From Bacteroidota bacterium (GTDB lineage: Bacteria; Bacteroidota; Bacteroidia; JABDFU01), in the NCBI GenBank assembly GCA_013286655.1, contig JABDFG010000007.1, positions 1-64,000 on the forward strand: a DNA stretch of 64,000 nucleotides. Reading direction: 5' to 3'. Made by a program: the position numbers and the translations under genes. The notes under the pieces were generated by a model. That model was not told the origin of the DNA. It ran no database searches and saw only the letters and a program-made list of their open reading frames with translations. How positions within the stretch are numbered: position 1 is the first letter of the stretch; the number at the start of each line of letters is the position of its first letter. Of the stretch, positions 10,644 to 20,431 are shown in pieces.

Positions 10644-11294
10644 TTACTTAGCCAAATTACCTTTGAAAACCTTCTCAAACTTGTCCAGCTTTGGCTTGAT
10701 CACGAACTTACAATAAGGCTGTTCTCCATTAAGGTTATAATAATTCTGATGATAATCTTCCGCTTTATAAAAAACAGTAAAGGGACTAATTTCCGTTACC
10801 ACAGGGTTTTCCCAGGCACCGGAAGCGCTTAATTCCTTTTTAATTTTTTCAGCTATTTCTTTTTGTTTAGTGTTATGGTAAAATATAACGGAGCGGTATT
10901 GCGTACCATGGTCGTTACCTTGTTGATTAAGCGTTGTCGGGTCATGAACTTTCCAAAACACCTCCAATAATTGTTCGTAGCTCACTTGTTTCGGATCATA
11001 AAAAATCTGGGTAACTTCGGCATGACCGGTCGTTCCGGTACAGACCTCTTTGTAAGACGGATTTTTAACTGTCCCCCCCGAATATCCCGAACTAACAGCA
11101 ATTACCCCTTTGACCTGTTGAAAAACGGCTTCTACACACCAAAAGCAACCAGCCCCGAAAGTAGCAGTATCAAGATCATCCATAGATATTGTATTGGTTT
11201 CCATTTTTTTTTCAGTTTTATCTTTTGTTTGCGCACATGAAACCAAAGCCACTCCCACTAAGAAATAACTGAAAATTGATTTTAGCTTTTGCAT
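10644..11294 (-). CDS. msrA: Peptide-methionine (S)-S-oxide reductase MsrA, probable lipoprotein
   Basis: 'FGAGCFWCVEAVFQQVKGV' catalytic motif; N-terminus 'FLVGVALVSCAQTKDKTEKK' resembles a lipobox. Confidence 0.95.
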   Translation of the reverse strand: MQKLKSIFSYFLVGVALVSCAQTKDKTEKKMETNTISMDDLDTATFGAGCFWCVEAVFQQVKGVIAVSSGYSGGTVKNPSYKEVCTGTTGHAEVTQIFYDPKQVSYEQLLEVFWKVHDPTTLNQQGNDHGTQYRSVIFYHNTKQKEIAEKIKKELSASGAWENPVVTEISPFTVFYKAEDYHQNYYNLNGEQPYCKFVIKPKLDKFEKVFKGNLAK

Positions 11295-11427
11295 GTGTAA
11301 CTGGTTAAACTTTTCATTAAATAATCCTACTTAGATCAGTGATATATCCTTTTTATGTGATGACTATTTCATACTTATTCATACTTACTGCCAAAATTAG
11401 ATAAAATTCTCTTATTTTTATCTTAAG

Positions 11428-11458
11428 AAAACCACAGGTTATCTGTGGTTTTTGTTTT
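11428..11458 (+). terminator. Intrinsic terminator-like hairpin in the msrA/ruvA divergent intergenic region
   Basis: Stem AAACCACAG (11429-11437), loop GTTAT, stem CTGTGGTTT (11443-11451), then TTTGTTTT. Confidence 0.65.
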
Positions 11459-11467
11459 AAGAAGGTA

Positions 11468-11598
11468 AGAGACTATTCAAAATTTAGCTCATAAATTCGA
11501 TTATGTGTCTGTTTTGGCTGAGTTTAGGAATGTGACATTCGCATTTCGCTCAAAAACACATACTAATCAATTTTATACTATAAATTTGAACCGCCTCT
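11468..11598. mobile_element. MITE-like 131-bp imperfect long inverted repeat
   Basis: Terminal arms AGAGACTATTCAAAATTTA and (reverse complement of the right end) AGAGGCGGTTCAAATTTAT; homology between arms extends inward to the central palindrome GAATGT-G-ACATTC (11528-11540). No ORF. Confidence 0.65.
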
Positions 11599-11615
11599 GA
11601 AACTATATAAATACT

Positions 11616-12203
11616 ATGCTTAATCACATTAAAGGAGAGTTAGTAGAAAAAACACCCACCTATGCTGTTGTGGAATGCTCTGGAACAGGTTATTTGCTTA
11701 ACATATCCCTGAATACGTATACCAAACTACCAGGAAGTGGCAGCTGTAAAGTGTTTACAGAACAGATGTATGTTCGGGATGATTTGCCCAGACTTTTCGG
11801 TTTTGCTGACATTCAGGAACGGCAGTTATTCCGGCACCTGGTATCAGTCTCCGGCGTTGGAGGCACAAGTGCCATTATGATGCTTTCTTCCCTGTCAGCA
11901 CAGGAAATTCAGCAGGCTATCCTGAGTGGCAATGTGGCTGTTCTTAAAAGCATAAAAGGCATTGGTGAAAAAACAGCTCAACGCATCATTGTCGACCTGA
12001 AAGGCAAGCTTGGGAAAAGTGACTTATCGCCTGATTTTATGACAGTTCCATACAATAATACCCGCGAAGAGGCGTTATCAGCTCTGGTCATGTTGGGTTT
12101 TGCCAAAAATACGGCCGAAAAAGCCCTGGACAAAATCATAAAAGACTCACCCTCAGCACATAACGTTGAGGACTTGATAAAGGCAGCATTAAAAAATTTA
12201 TAG
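11616..12203 (+). CDS. ruvA: Holliday junction branch migration protein RuvA
   Basis: 'GVGGTSAIMMLSSLSAQEIQQAILSGNVAVLKSIKGIGEKTAQRIIVDLKGKL'. Confidence 0.95.
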   Translation: MLNHIKGELVEKTPTYAVVECSGTGYLLNISLNTYTKLPGSGSCKVFTEQMYVRDDLPRLFGFADIQERQLFRHLVSVSGVGGTSAIMMLSSLSAQEIQQAILSGNVAVLKSIKGIGEKTAQRIIVDLKGKLGKSDLSPDFMTVPYNNTREEALSALVMLGFAKNTAEKALDKIIKDSPSAHNVEDLIKAALKNL

Positions 12204-12224
12204 GCCGGGAATTATTAAATTGTT

Positions 12225-15200
12225 GTGGCGAATAGTGCACTCAAATACACATTAATAGCAGCAATTTCGGCAACTGCCTATTCCGCTTTTTATAGTAATG
12301 AAGCAGAAGATCGTCCTACCGATAACCAGGACGATCCTTCCCCCATAGTTCTTCCGATTGATTCGCCAAAACAAAAAACGGCTGCAATTGATACACCCCT
12401 AACAGCTCCTAAACTCAGGTACAACTTCCAGGATCAATCGGTACAGGATCCGCTCAATTACCCCAATGGAGGGGGTTTAAAACTAAAAGACCCCTCAAAT
12501 ATAAAAAAGGACGTTCAATATGACCCAACAACAGGGCAATATGAAATCACCCAAAAAATAGGAAATGAAGATTACAGGCCTCCAACCTATATGACTCCCG
12601 AGGAGTACGAAGATTACATTATTCAACAGAAGATCAAAAGCTATTGGGGACAACGTACAAAAGCCGAAGATGTCAAAAAAGGTAATCGCTCGCTGATACC
12701 TACCTTACATGTAGGAGGAGAATATTTCGACCGGATCTTTGGAGGAAATACCGTTGATATCCGACCCCAGGGTACGGCTGAACTTATTTTCGGTTTAAAC
12801 AATTCAACAACACAGAATCCGGCATTACCCGTCAATCAACGTAGTATCACCACCTTCAATTTCAATGAAAAAATTCAGTTAAACGTAGTCGGCAAAATCG
12901 GGGAAAAACTAAAACTCACAACAAACTATAATACAGAAGCCACTTTCGACTTTGAAAATCAAATGAAGATTGAGTACAATGGCCTGGAAGATGAAATCAT
13001 TAAAAAGATTGAAGCGGGCAATGTCAGTTTGCCCTTGACAGGTTCGCTTATTTCAAGCAGCACCAGTTTGTTCGGAATAAAAACGCAGATGCAGTTTGGA
13101 CGCTTAACCGCAACAGCCGTCTTGTCCCAGGACAAGGGTAAAAAATCAGTCATCAACGTAAGCGGAGGAGCTCAGACCACCAACTTTTCAATTACGGGCG
13201 ACCAATATGAAGCTAACCGCGACTACTTTTTAGCTCAATATTTCAGAGATCGGTTTGATACGGCAATGGGATCATTACCTGTTATTCTTTCGGATGTGAT
13301 TGTAACAAGAGTCGAAGTATACGTAACTAACAGGACCAATACGGTCGTCGGTTTACGCAACATTGTAGGCTTTGCCGATCTGGGAGAGGATAAGAAACAC
13401 AGTTCTCCTTTGTTCAAGGAAAATGTGATCCACGATGTGAGCCCAACTTCTGTTTTACCATACAATACTCAAAATGACGAATACCATCAGGTTGCAGATA
13501 CTATTTCCGGTTACCTAAAAGACCGCAATTTTAATACAGTAACAACAAAACTACCTGCCTGGTACGTGAATGCACGTGATTACGAGAATGTCAACCTGGC
13601 CAGGATGTTAGCTCCTACAGAATATACTTTCAATCCAAAACTTGGTTTCATATCACTCAACCAGGCTTTGAATTACGACCAGGTATTAGCTGTCGCCTTC
13701 CAATATACCTATAACGGAAAAGTTTACCAGGTAGGAGAATTTTCAACGGACGGAATTGTTAGTCCCAAACCTCTTTTTCTGAAACTGTTAAAAGGAACAG
13801 TCACCAACCCGCAATTACCAATCTGGAACCTGATGATGAAAAACATCTATTCCATTGGTGGCTATCAAATCAACCCGCAGAATTTTGTTTTGAATATTTT
13901 GTATAATAATATTTCCACAGGAGTCAACATTAATTATTTTCCCGATGGTCCTGTTTCCGGCAAACCCCTGGTACAGGTTTTTGGCCTTGATCGGCTCAAT
14001 TCCAACGGAGATGCCATACCTGACGGAGCATTCGACTTTCTGGATGGAGTCACGATCATGTCTGCCAGTGGACGCATTATTTTTCCTTCCGTTGAACCTT
14101 TCGGAAGTTATTTAATTAACAAACAGGTGATAAGGAAAAACCCCAATGACTCCACGTACGCGAAAAAATATGGGTTTAAACAACTATATGATTCCACCTT
14201 GATTGTAGCCCAGCAGTTTCCCCAGTTGAACCGTTTTACACTTTCCGGAAGTTTCAAATCTTCCTCCAGCTCCGACATATCGCTCAATACCGTTAACGTA
14301 CCACAAGGTTCCGTAACCGTTACCGCAGGAGGTATCAAATTGACGGAAAATGTCGACTATACAGTGGATTATACCTTAGGTCGGGTAAAAATCATCAACC
14401 AGGGGATTCTCAGTTCCGGTACTCCTATCCAAATATCACTGGAAAGCAATGCGTTGTTCGCATTGCAAACAAAAACCCTCATGGGCGCAAACTTTGATTA
14501 TAAAGTAAACAAGGATTTCAATATAGGAGGTACCATTTTAAATCTGAACGAACACCCCCTTACTCAAAAAGTAAACATTGGCGATGAACCCATTGACAAT
14601 ACCATTATTGGTGTTAATTCCAACTACCGGACCGCAGTCCCTTTCATCACCCAGTTGGTGAACAGATTGCCTTTCATCAATACAAAAGCTCCCTCGAACT
14701 TTGTTGCCTCCGGCGAAGCCGCCCGCTTATTTCCGGGACATAACCGGGCTATCGGCTCAGGTGCAGCCGGTGATTCGTATATCGACGATTTTGAAGGAAG
14801 CATTTCCAATATCGACCTGAAACAGCCCCAGTCCTGGAACCTGGCGAGTATTCCCCAGGGACAGCCTACGGTGTTTCCGGAAGCTTCTTTAAATGATAGT
14901 GCGGCTATTGGTTATAACCGGGCCCTTCTTAACTGGTATATTCTGGACCCCTTGTTTCTTCGTCAGACAAACGGACTTACACCTTCCTCCATAACCCTTG
15001 ATAGCATGTCCAATAATCAAACCCGGGAAGTTTTGGAAACAGAAATATTTCCGAACGAACAATTAGCCAGTGGCCTGCCAACAAATACGCCTATGTTTGA
15101 CCTGGCCTATTACCCTTACATACGCGGCCCTTACAATTATGATGTGAAAGGTTACCGCAATTCAAGTGGAACTGTGATTTCGAATGGGATTAACAGCAAT

Positions 15201-18200
15201 GGAAGTCTGAACCTCCCGGCAACTCGTTGGGGAGGCATCATGCGGGCCATTCAAACCAATGATTTTGAAGCCACGAACATTGAGTACCTGGAATTATGGA
15301 TGATGGACCCTTTCAACAAAGACAACCATAATCCTAATACCTCCGGCAACCTTTATATTAACTTGGGTGATGTCTCGGAAGATGTGATGAAAGATTCCCG
15401 GAAATCATTTGAAAATGGCTTGCCGATTGACGCGGCTAACTCGACGGGTGTTCCCTGTGATACTACAAATCTGGCAAGGGTTTCAGACATACAATCTCTG
15501 GTGAACGCGTTTGATGTGAATGCAAGCGCACGCCCTTTCCAGGATGTAGGCCTGGACGGGTTCAGCGATGCCCAGGAAGCTGCTTTTCCGACTGCCAGAA
15601 AATACCTGGCAAATATAGCGGCAGCCTTTGGTACAAGTTCTCAAGCTTATCAGCGCGCAGTTATTGATCCTTCAGGTGATGACTATAATTTTTACCGCGG
15701 ATCGGCCTACGATGACCTCAATGCAGGCGTTCTTACCCGGTACCTGAAATACAATGGTTATGATGGAAATTCCCCGCAAACGGGTCAATCTGACAATGTG
15801 ATATATGGGCAAAAACAGGCCTCCTATTCTCCGGAAAGTTATACAACCTCTGCTACGACCTTGCCCAACACAGAAGACATTAACAATGATAACACCCTGA
15901 GCGAAAATGAAGGCTATTATCAATACAAAGTGAGCTTGAAACCATCGGACTTTAACACAGTCGGAAACAACTACATTGCGGACATTCTTTCCACTAACGG
16001 ACAAAACATTAAAAATGGTGCACCCAAACCCATCAAATGGTACCAACTCAAAATTCCCATACACAGTTTTGATACCAAGGTAGGCAGCATCTCTGATTTT
16101 CGTTCCATACGTTTTCTTCGCATGTATTTCAAAGGTGTCGACCAACCCATTGTTTGCCGCTTTGCCCGTATGCAGTTTGTCCGGAGTTCCTGGATCATTT
16201 ATCCCAACTCCCTTCTGTCCGACGGAGAATACCTGGCCACCGACGGGGGAGGCGCATCCTTTTCCTTATCTTCCGTCAGCATCGTTGCAAATGGTACACA
16301 AGCACCCGTAAATTATGTCCTTCCTCCCGGCATTCAGCGTACCGTCAATGTTCAGTCTTCTAACCTGGCCCAGCAAAACGAACAATCCTTAGCCATGCAG
16401 ATTTGTGGCCTGCAGGATGGTGATGCCAAAGCCTGCTACCGGAATATGAATTTTGATATACGTAATTACAAAACAATACAAATGTTCGCGCATGCGGAAG
16501 CCCCCGTTCCAAATACGACCGATCTTAAAAGCAACGATTTGCGTTGGTTTATCCGTTTGGGTTCGGACTTTACAGACAACTATTATGAATATGAAATCCC
16601 CTTACAGGTCACTCCGGGAAAAAACTACAATGGGGGTCTCGAAAGCGACCAATACGCGGTTTGGCCTCTTGCAAATCAACTGGACCTGGCATTTGCAAAA
16701 CTGATAGCGGCAAAACAGGAACGTGATATCGCCATCAATTCCAAATCCGCATCAACTACCTTACGCTACCCGGTAAGTGACGGCAACAACACGATTTACA
16801 TCATGGGAAGTCCCAACCTGGGAGGTATTACAACGATTATGATCGGAGTACGTAACCCCAAACGCCAACCAGGAGTTCCCGGAGATGATGGATTGCAGAA
16901 ATGTGCGACAGTTTGGGTGGATGAACTCCGCCTGAGTGGCTTCAATGAATCAGGAGGATGGGCAGCATTGGGCCGGGCCAAAGTTGATCTTGCCGACCTT
17001 GGCTCCCTTTCTCTTGCAGGCAATTACAGCACCCCCGGCTGGGGTGGCCTTGAACAAACGATGGCTCAAAGACAACTATCAACAAATTTCGGCTACGACT
17101 TTTCCTCTAACTTTGAACTTGGTAAATTCACTCCTGCTAAACTTGGAATTAAAATACCCATGTATGCAGGTATTTCGGAAGGCATTATCATTCCGGAATA
17201 TAATCCGCTGGATCCGGACATTAATCTGAAAACGGTATTGAACGATCCCTCTATTCCAAAATCCCAGCGGGATTCACTGGGAAATGCAACAATCGACTAT
17301 ACCCTGAGGAAAAGTTTAAACTTTACCAACGTCAAAAAAGAACGATCGAAAACCAAGAAAAACATTCACATCTATGACATAGAAAATTTTTCTTTTACTT
17401 ATTCCTATACGGAGATCGACCACCGGGACATCAATACCCTGTTTAACAATACCCGTACTTACCATGCAGGGCTTATCTATTCCTATACTCCTGTGGCAAA
17501 AAGCCTAAAACCCTTCGCAAAAACAAAATTGAATCCTAAATATTTCGCACTCATTAAAGATTTAAATTTTTCACCCTTACCCACCAATTTAGGTTTTTCA
17601 TCCAATGTAGACCGCTATTTTAATGAAAGCCAGATCCGGGACAATACGGGAGATCTCCTGATCACTCCTTTGTATAATAAAACGTTCACCATGAACCGCC
17701 TCTATAATATGAATTGGGCGCTTACCAAAGGACTAAAAGTTGATTTTTCTGCTACTAACAATTCAAGAATATTTGAACCCTACGGTAGTCTTGATACAAA
17801 AGCACAACGTGATTCAGTTGTCAACAACCTCCTTGGATTAGGGACCACTACTGAATACAAACACAACCTGAATGTAAACTATGCCGTACCCATAAACAAA
17901 TTGCCCTTTCTTGATTTTGTGAATTCCACAGTTCATTATACGGGAAGTTACGACTGGATGCATGCCCCTTTTGCGGCAGACTCCCTGGGAAACACCATTC
18001 AGAATTCCAGATCCTGGCAATTCAATGGACAGTTTAACATGAGTACACTTTACAATAAAATATCCTACTTTAAAAAACTAGCCCTGAAACCTCTTTTCAT
18101 TAATCCGGAGGACAAGAAAAAGGAAGAAGATAAAAAGAAAAAAGAAATAGAAAAATTAGACCTGGCAATTAAAAAAGCTATCAGTGACACCTCTAGAAAG

Positions 18201-19664
18201 GCGAAAAAAACGCTGGATAGCTTAAAAACAGCAAAAGCAAAATTGAAGGGAGACAATCAATATGAAATTTTAGATTACCTGGGAAGATTGATCATCAGTG
18301 TCAAAAATATCACCTTAAGTTATTCCGACAACCGGGGAACTACTTTACCTGGCTATGCTCAATCGACCCAGATTCTGGGTATGGATCCCCGTTTTTCAGG
18401 CCCTACACCCGGCTTCGTATTTGGAAGCCAGGCAAACATTATACCGGAAGCCATGCGGGACGATTGGCTGGTCAAAACATCAACCTTCAGTTCTCCCTAT
18501 ATAACTAATTCCGCCCAAACTTTTACCGGACGTATGAATGTCGAACTTATCCCCGATTTAAAAATTGAATTAAATGTTAACAGGACATACAGTGAAAATT
18601 TCAGTGAGTACATTGTCTGGAACCCGACATTGGGGCCACATGGCCGTTACGATACACTTACGCCGACACAGACAGGTAATTTCAGCATGTCTTTCATAAC
18701 GATAAAAACAGCATTTGAAAGAGATAATTCAACCCACACTTCTCAGAATTGGGAAAATTTTCTTAACTACAGGGCTACAATTTCCACCTTCCTCGGTCAG
18801 AATTATAATCAGAATCATAGTTTACCCAGGATAGGTCCGACCGCGTCTGGTTATATCGATGGTTACGGTCCCGCATCCCAATCGGTAGTCATTCCGGCCT
18901 TCATTGCCGCCTACGAAGGCCATAGCCCAAGGCCAGGCGACCTTACCCTATTTCCGCTGATACCCTTACCTAACTGGCGGATAACGTACGATGGTTTAGC
19001 CAAATTCCCGGCAATTAAAAAACATTTTAAATCCATTACCCTGAGCAGTGCTTACCGCTCTTCGTATAATATTGCTTCTTTTACACAAAACCTGGACTAT
19101 GTCAGCGATAACAAAGATGATGGTCTTACAACAGTGCGGGACGCCACGGAAAATTTCATTCCAAAATTAAGCATTGCCTCCGTTTCCATTTCGGAACAAT
19201 TTAGCCCATTAATTAAAATAGAAACGGTGTGGAATAACAGTCTCATCTCCAGCCTGGAAATAAGAAAGGAACGAAGTCTTGCACTCCAAATGTCAGACAT
19301 TTCCTTACAGGAATTAGAATCACAGGCCGTCGTAATTGGCGGCGGCTATCGGTTTAGCAAGGTAAAAATAAGATTCATTCGTATTGGAGGGAAGCCTCTT
19401 CCCCCAAGCGACATGAATTTAAAGGTCGACCTTTCCTTTACCAATAATATTACCATCATGCGACAGTCCGATCCAGATGTATCCCAGGCGACCTCCGGTC
19501 AGAATATCATCACCCTCAAAAATTCCCTGGATTACAAAATGAATGACCGGCTTACGATCCGGATCTTCTTTGACCGGATCATGAATAACCCCGTCATTTC
19601 CTCCTCCTTCCCTACCTCGAATACAAATGCCGGATTCAGTTTAAGATTCACATTAACGGGTTAA
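12225..19664 (+). CDS. sprA: T9SS outer membrane translocon / cell surface protein SprA
   Basis: 2479 aa; very large beta-rich protein with 'TTNYNTEATFDFENQMKIEYNGLEDEIIKKIEAGNVSLPL' and 'GDSYIDDFEGS'; GTG start; downstream of ruvA. Confidence 0.95.
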   Translation: MANSALKYTLIAAISATAYSAFYSNEAEDRPTDNQDDPSPIVLPIDSPKQKTAAIDTPLTAPKLRYNFQDQSVQDPLNYPNGGGLKLKDPSNIKKDVQYDPTTGQYEITQKIGNEDYRPPTYMTPEEYEDYIIQQKIKSYWGQRTKAEDVKKGNRSLIPTLHVGGEYFDRIFGGNTVDIRPQGTAELIFGLNNSTTQNPALPVNQRSITTFNFNEKIQLNVVGKIGEKLKLTTNYNTEATFDFENQMKIEYNGLEDEIIKKIEAGNVSLPLTGSLISSSTSLFGIKTQMQFGRLTATAVLSQDKGKKSVINVSGGAQTTNFSITGDQYEANRDYFLAQYFRDRFDTAMGSLPVILSDVIVTRVEVYVTNRTNTVVGLRNIVGFADLGEDKKHSSPLFKENVIHDVSPTSVLPYNTQNDEYHQVADTISGYLKDRNFNTVTTKLPAWYVNARDYENVNLARMLAPTEYTFNPKLGFISLNQALNYDQVLAVAFQYTYNGKVYQVGEFSTDGIVSPKPLFLKLLKGTVTNPQLPIWNLMMKNIYSIGGYQINPQNFVLNILYNNISTGVNINYFPDGPVSGKPLVQVFGLDRLNSNGDAIPDGAFDFLDGVTIMSASGRIIFPSVEPFGSYLINKQVIRKNPNDSTYAKKYGFKQLYDSTLIVAQQFPQLNRFTLSGSFKSSSSSDISLNTVNVPQGSVTVTAGGIKLTENVDYTVDYTLGRVKIINQGILSSGTPIQISLESNALFALQTKTLMGANFDYKVNKDFNIGGTILNLNEHPLTQKVNIGDEPIDNTIIGVNSNYRTAVPFITQLVNRLPFINTKAPSNFVASGEAARLFPGHNRAIGSGAAGDSYIDDFEGSISNIDLKQPQSWNLASIPQGQPTVFPEASLNDSAAIGYNRALLNWYILDPLFLRQTNGLTPSSITLDSMSNNQTREVLETEIFPNEQLASGLPTNTPMFDLAYYPYIRGPYNYDVKGYRNSSGTVISNGINSNGSLNLPATRWGGIMRAIQTNDFEATNIEYLELWMMDPFNKDNHNPNTSGNLYINLGDVSEDVMKDSRKSFENGLPIDAANSTGVPCDTTNLARVSDIQSLVNAFDVNASARPFQDVGLDGFSDAQEAAFPTARKYLANIAAAFGTSSQAYQRAVIDPSGDDYNFYRGSAYDDLNAGVLTRYLKYNGYDGNSPQTGQSDNVIYGQKQASYSPESYTTSATTLPNTEDINNDNTLSENEGYYQYKVSLKPSDFNTVGNNYIADILSTNGQNIKNGAPKPIKWYQLKIPIHSFDTKVGSISDFRSIRFLRMYFKGVDQPIVCRFARMQFVRSSWIIYPNSLLSDGEYLATDGGGASFSLSSVSIVANGTQAPVNYVLPPGIQRTVNVQSSNLAQQNEQSLAMQICGLQDGDAKACYRNMNFDIRNYKTIQMFAHAEAPVPNTTDLKSNDLRWFIRLGSDFTDNYYEYEIPLQVTPGKNYNGGLESDQYAVWPLANQLDLAFAKLIAAKQERDIAINSKSASTTLRYPVSDGNNTIYIMGSPNLGGITTIMIGVRNPKRQPGVPGDDGLQKCATVWVDELRLSGFNESGGWAALGRAKVDLADLGSLSLAGNYSTPGWGGLEQTMAQRQLSTNFGYDFSSNFELGKFTPAKLGIKIPMYAGISEGIIIPEYNPLDPDINLKTVLNDPSIPKSQRDSLGNATIDYTLRKSLNFTNVKKERSKTKKNIHIYDIENFSFTYSYTEIDHRDINTLFNNTRTYHAGLIYSYTPVAKSLKPFAKTKLNPKYFALIKDLNFSPLPTNLGFSSNVDRYFNESQIRDNTGDLLITPLYNKTFTMNRLYNMNWALTKGLKVDFSATNNSRIFEPYGSLDTKAQRDSVVNNLLGLGTTTEYKHNLNVNYAVPINKLPFLDFVNSTVHYTGSYDWMHAPFAADSLGNTIQNSRSWQFNGQFNMSTLYNKISYFKKLALKPLFINPEDKKKEEDKKKKEIEKLDLAIKKAISDTSRKAKKTLDSLKTAKAKLKGDNQYEILDYLGRLIISVKNITLSYSDNRGTTLPGYAQSTQILGMDPRFSGPTPGFVFGSQANIIPEAMRDDWLVKTSTFSSPYITNSAQTFTGRMNVELIPDLKIELNVNRTYSENFSEYIVWNPTLGPHGRYDTLTPTQTGNFSMSFITIKTAFERDNSTHTSQNWENFLNYRATISTFLGQNYNQNHSLPRIGPTASGYIDGYGPASQSVVIPAFIAAYEGHSPRPGDLTLFPLIPLPNWRITYDGLAKFPAIKKHFKSITLSSAYRSSYNIASFTQNLDYVSDNKDDGLTTVRDATENFIPKLSIASVSISEQFSPLIKIETVWNNSLISSLEIRKERSLALQMSDISLQELESQAVVIGGGYRFSKVKIRFIRIGGKPLPPSDMNLKVDLSFTNNITIMRQSDPDVSQATSGQNIITLKNSLDYKMNDRLTIRIFFDRIMNNPVISSSFPTSNTNAGFSLRFTLTG

Positions 19665-20359
19665 AGCAGACCCTCATCTGCAAAACTATAATATCCGTTT
19701 TCGCAAAGAATCACATGATCCAAGACAGGTATTTCAAGCAGACGACCGGCTTCTTTTAGTTTTTTAGTAATCTGAAGATCCTGCTCGCTTGGCTTCCTGT
19801 TCCCCGAAGGATGATTATGACACAAAATAATGGAACTAGCCAAATGTTCTATCCCCGTTTTAAAAATAATTTTCAAATCTACAACCGTTCCTGTCACTCC
19901 TCCCCTGCTAATCATTTCCTTTTTTATCAAGTGGTTCGAACGATCCAGAAAAATCACCCAGAATTCCTCATGGGGCAGATCCAGCAACAAAGGCTTAAAA
20001 AGATGGTAGGCATCCATACTGGTAATAATTTTTTTTCGTTTTTCAATTTCAGCTTCTTTCCGGCGTCGTCCCAATTCAAGGGCCGCTATAATACTGATTG
20101 CTTTTGCTTCAGCAATTCCTTTAAATTTCTTTAAATCATTTACACCAAGCTTACTTAATTCATTTAGGTTATTATGAACAGATGCCAAAATTCGTTTAGA
20201 GAGTTCAACAGCCGTTTCTTCCCGGCTACCCGATACAATCAGAATAGCGACAAGTTCAGCATCACTTAATACCTGCCTTCCTTTATTTACCAATTTTTCT
20301 CTTGGCCGGTCATCTTCAGCCCAGGCAGTGATCGGCAGATTTTTTATGAGCGTACCCAT
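19661..20359 (-). CDS. radC: DNA repair protein RadC (JAB/MPN domain)
   Basis: 'DDRPREKLVNKGRQVLSDAELVAILI' and 'ILCHNHPSGNRKPSEQDLQITKKL'. Confidence 0.95.
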   Translation of the reverse strand: MGTLIKNLPITAWAEDDRPREKLVNKGRQVLSDAELVAILIVSGSREETAVELSKRILASVHNNLNELSKLGVNDLKKFKGIAEAKAISIIAALELGRRRKEAEIEKRKKIITSMDAYHLFKPLLLDLPHEEFWVIFLDRSNHLIKKEMISRGGVTGTVVDLKIIFKTGIEHLASSIILCHNHPSGNRKPSEQDLQITKKLKEAGRLLEIPVLDHVILCENGYYSFADEGLL

Positions 20360-20431
20360 TCCTCAAATTTGCCCTATTTTTCCATTAAAAACATCCGTAT
20401 AAGTACCTATTTTGTTACTTTTATACACGTA

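Noticed and set aside
10522-10716. 64-aa + strand ORF between the NHL gene and msrA
   Set aside because: Extends into the 3' end of msrA in antisense and has no recognisable features.
15672-16145. 157-aa minus-strand ORF inside sprA
   Set aside because: Antisense shadow of a long conserved gene; no recognisable family.
19925-19945. GGTTCGAAC sequence resembling a tRNA T-arm
   Set aside because: Lies within radC coding sequence; no surrounding cloverleaf or acceptor stem found.
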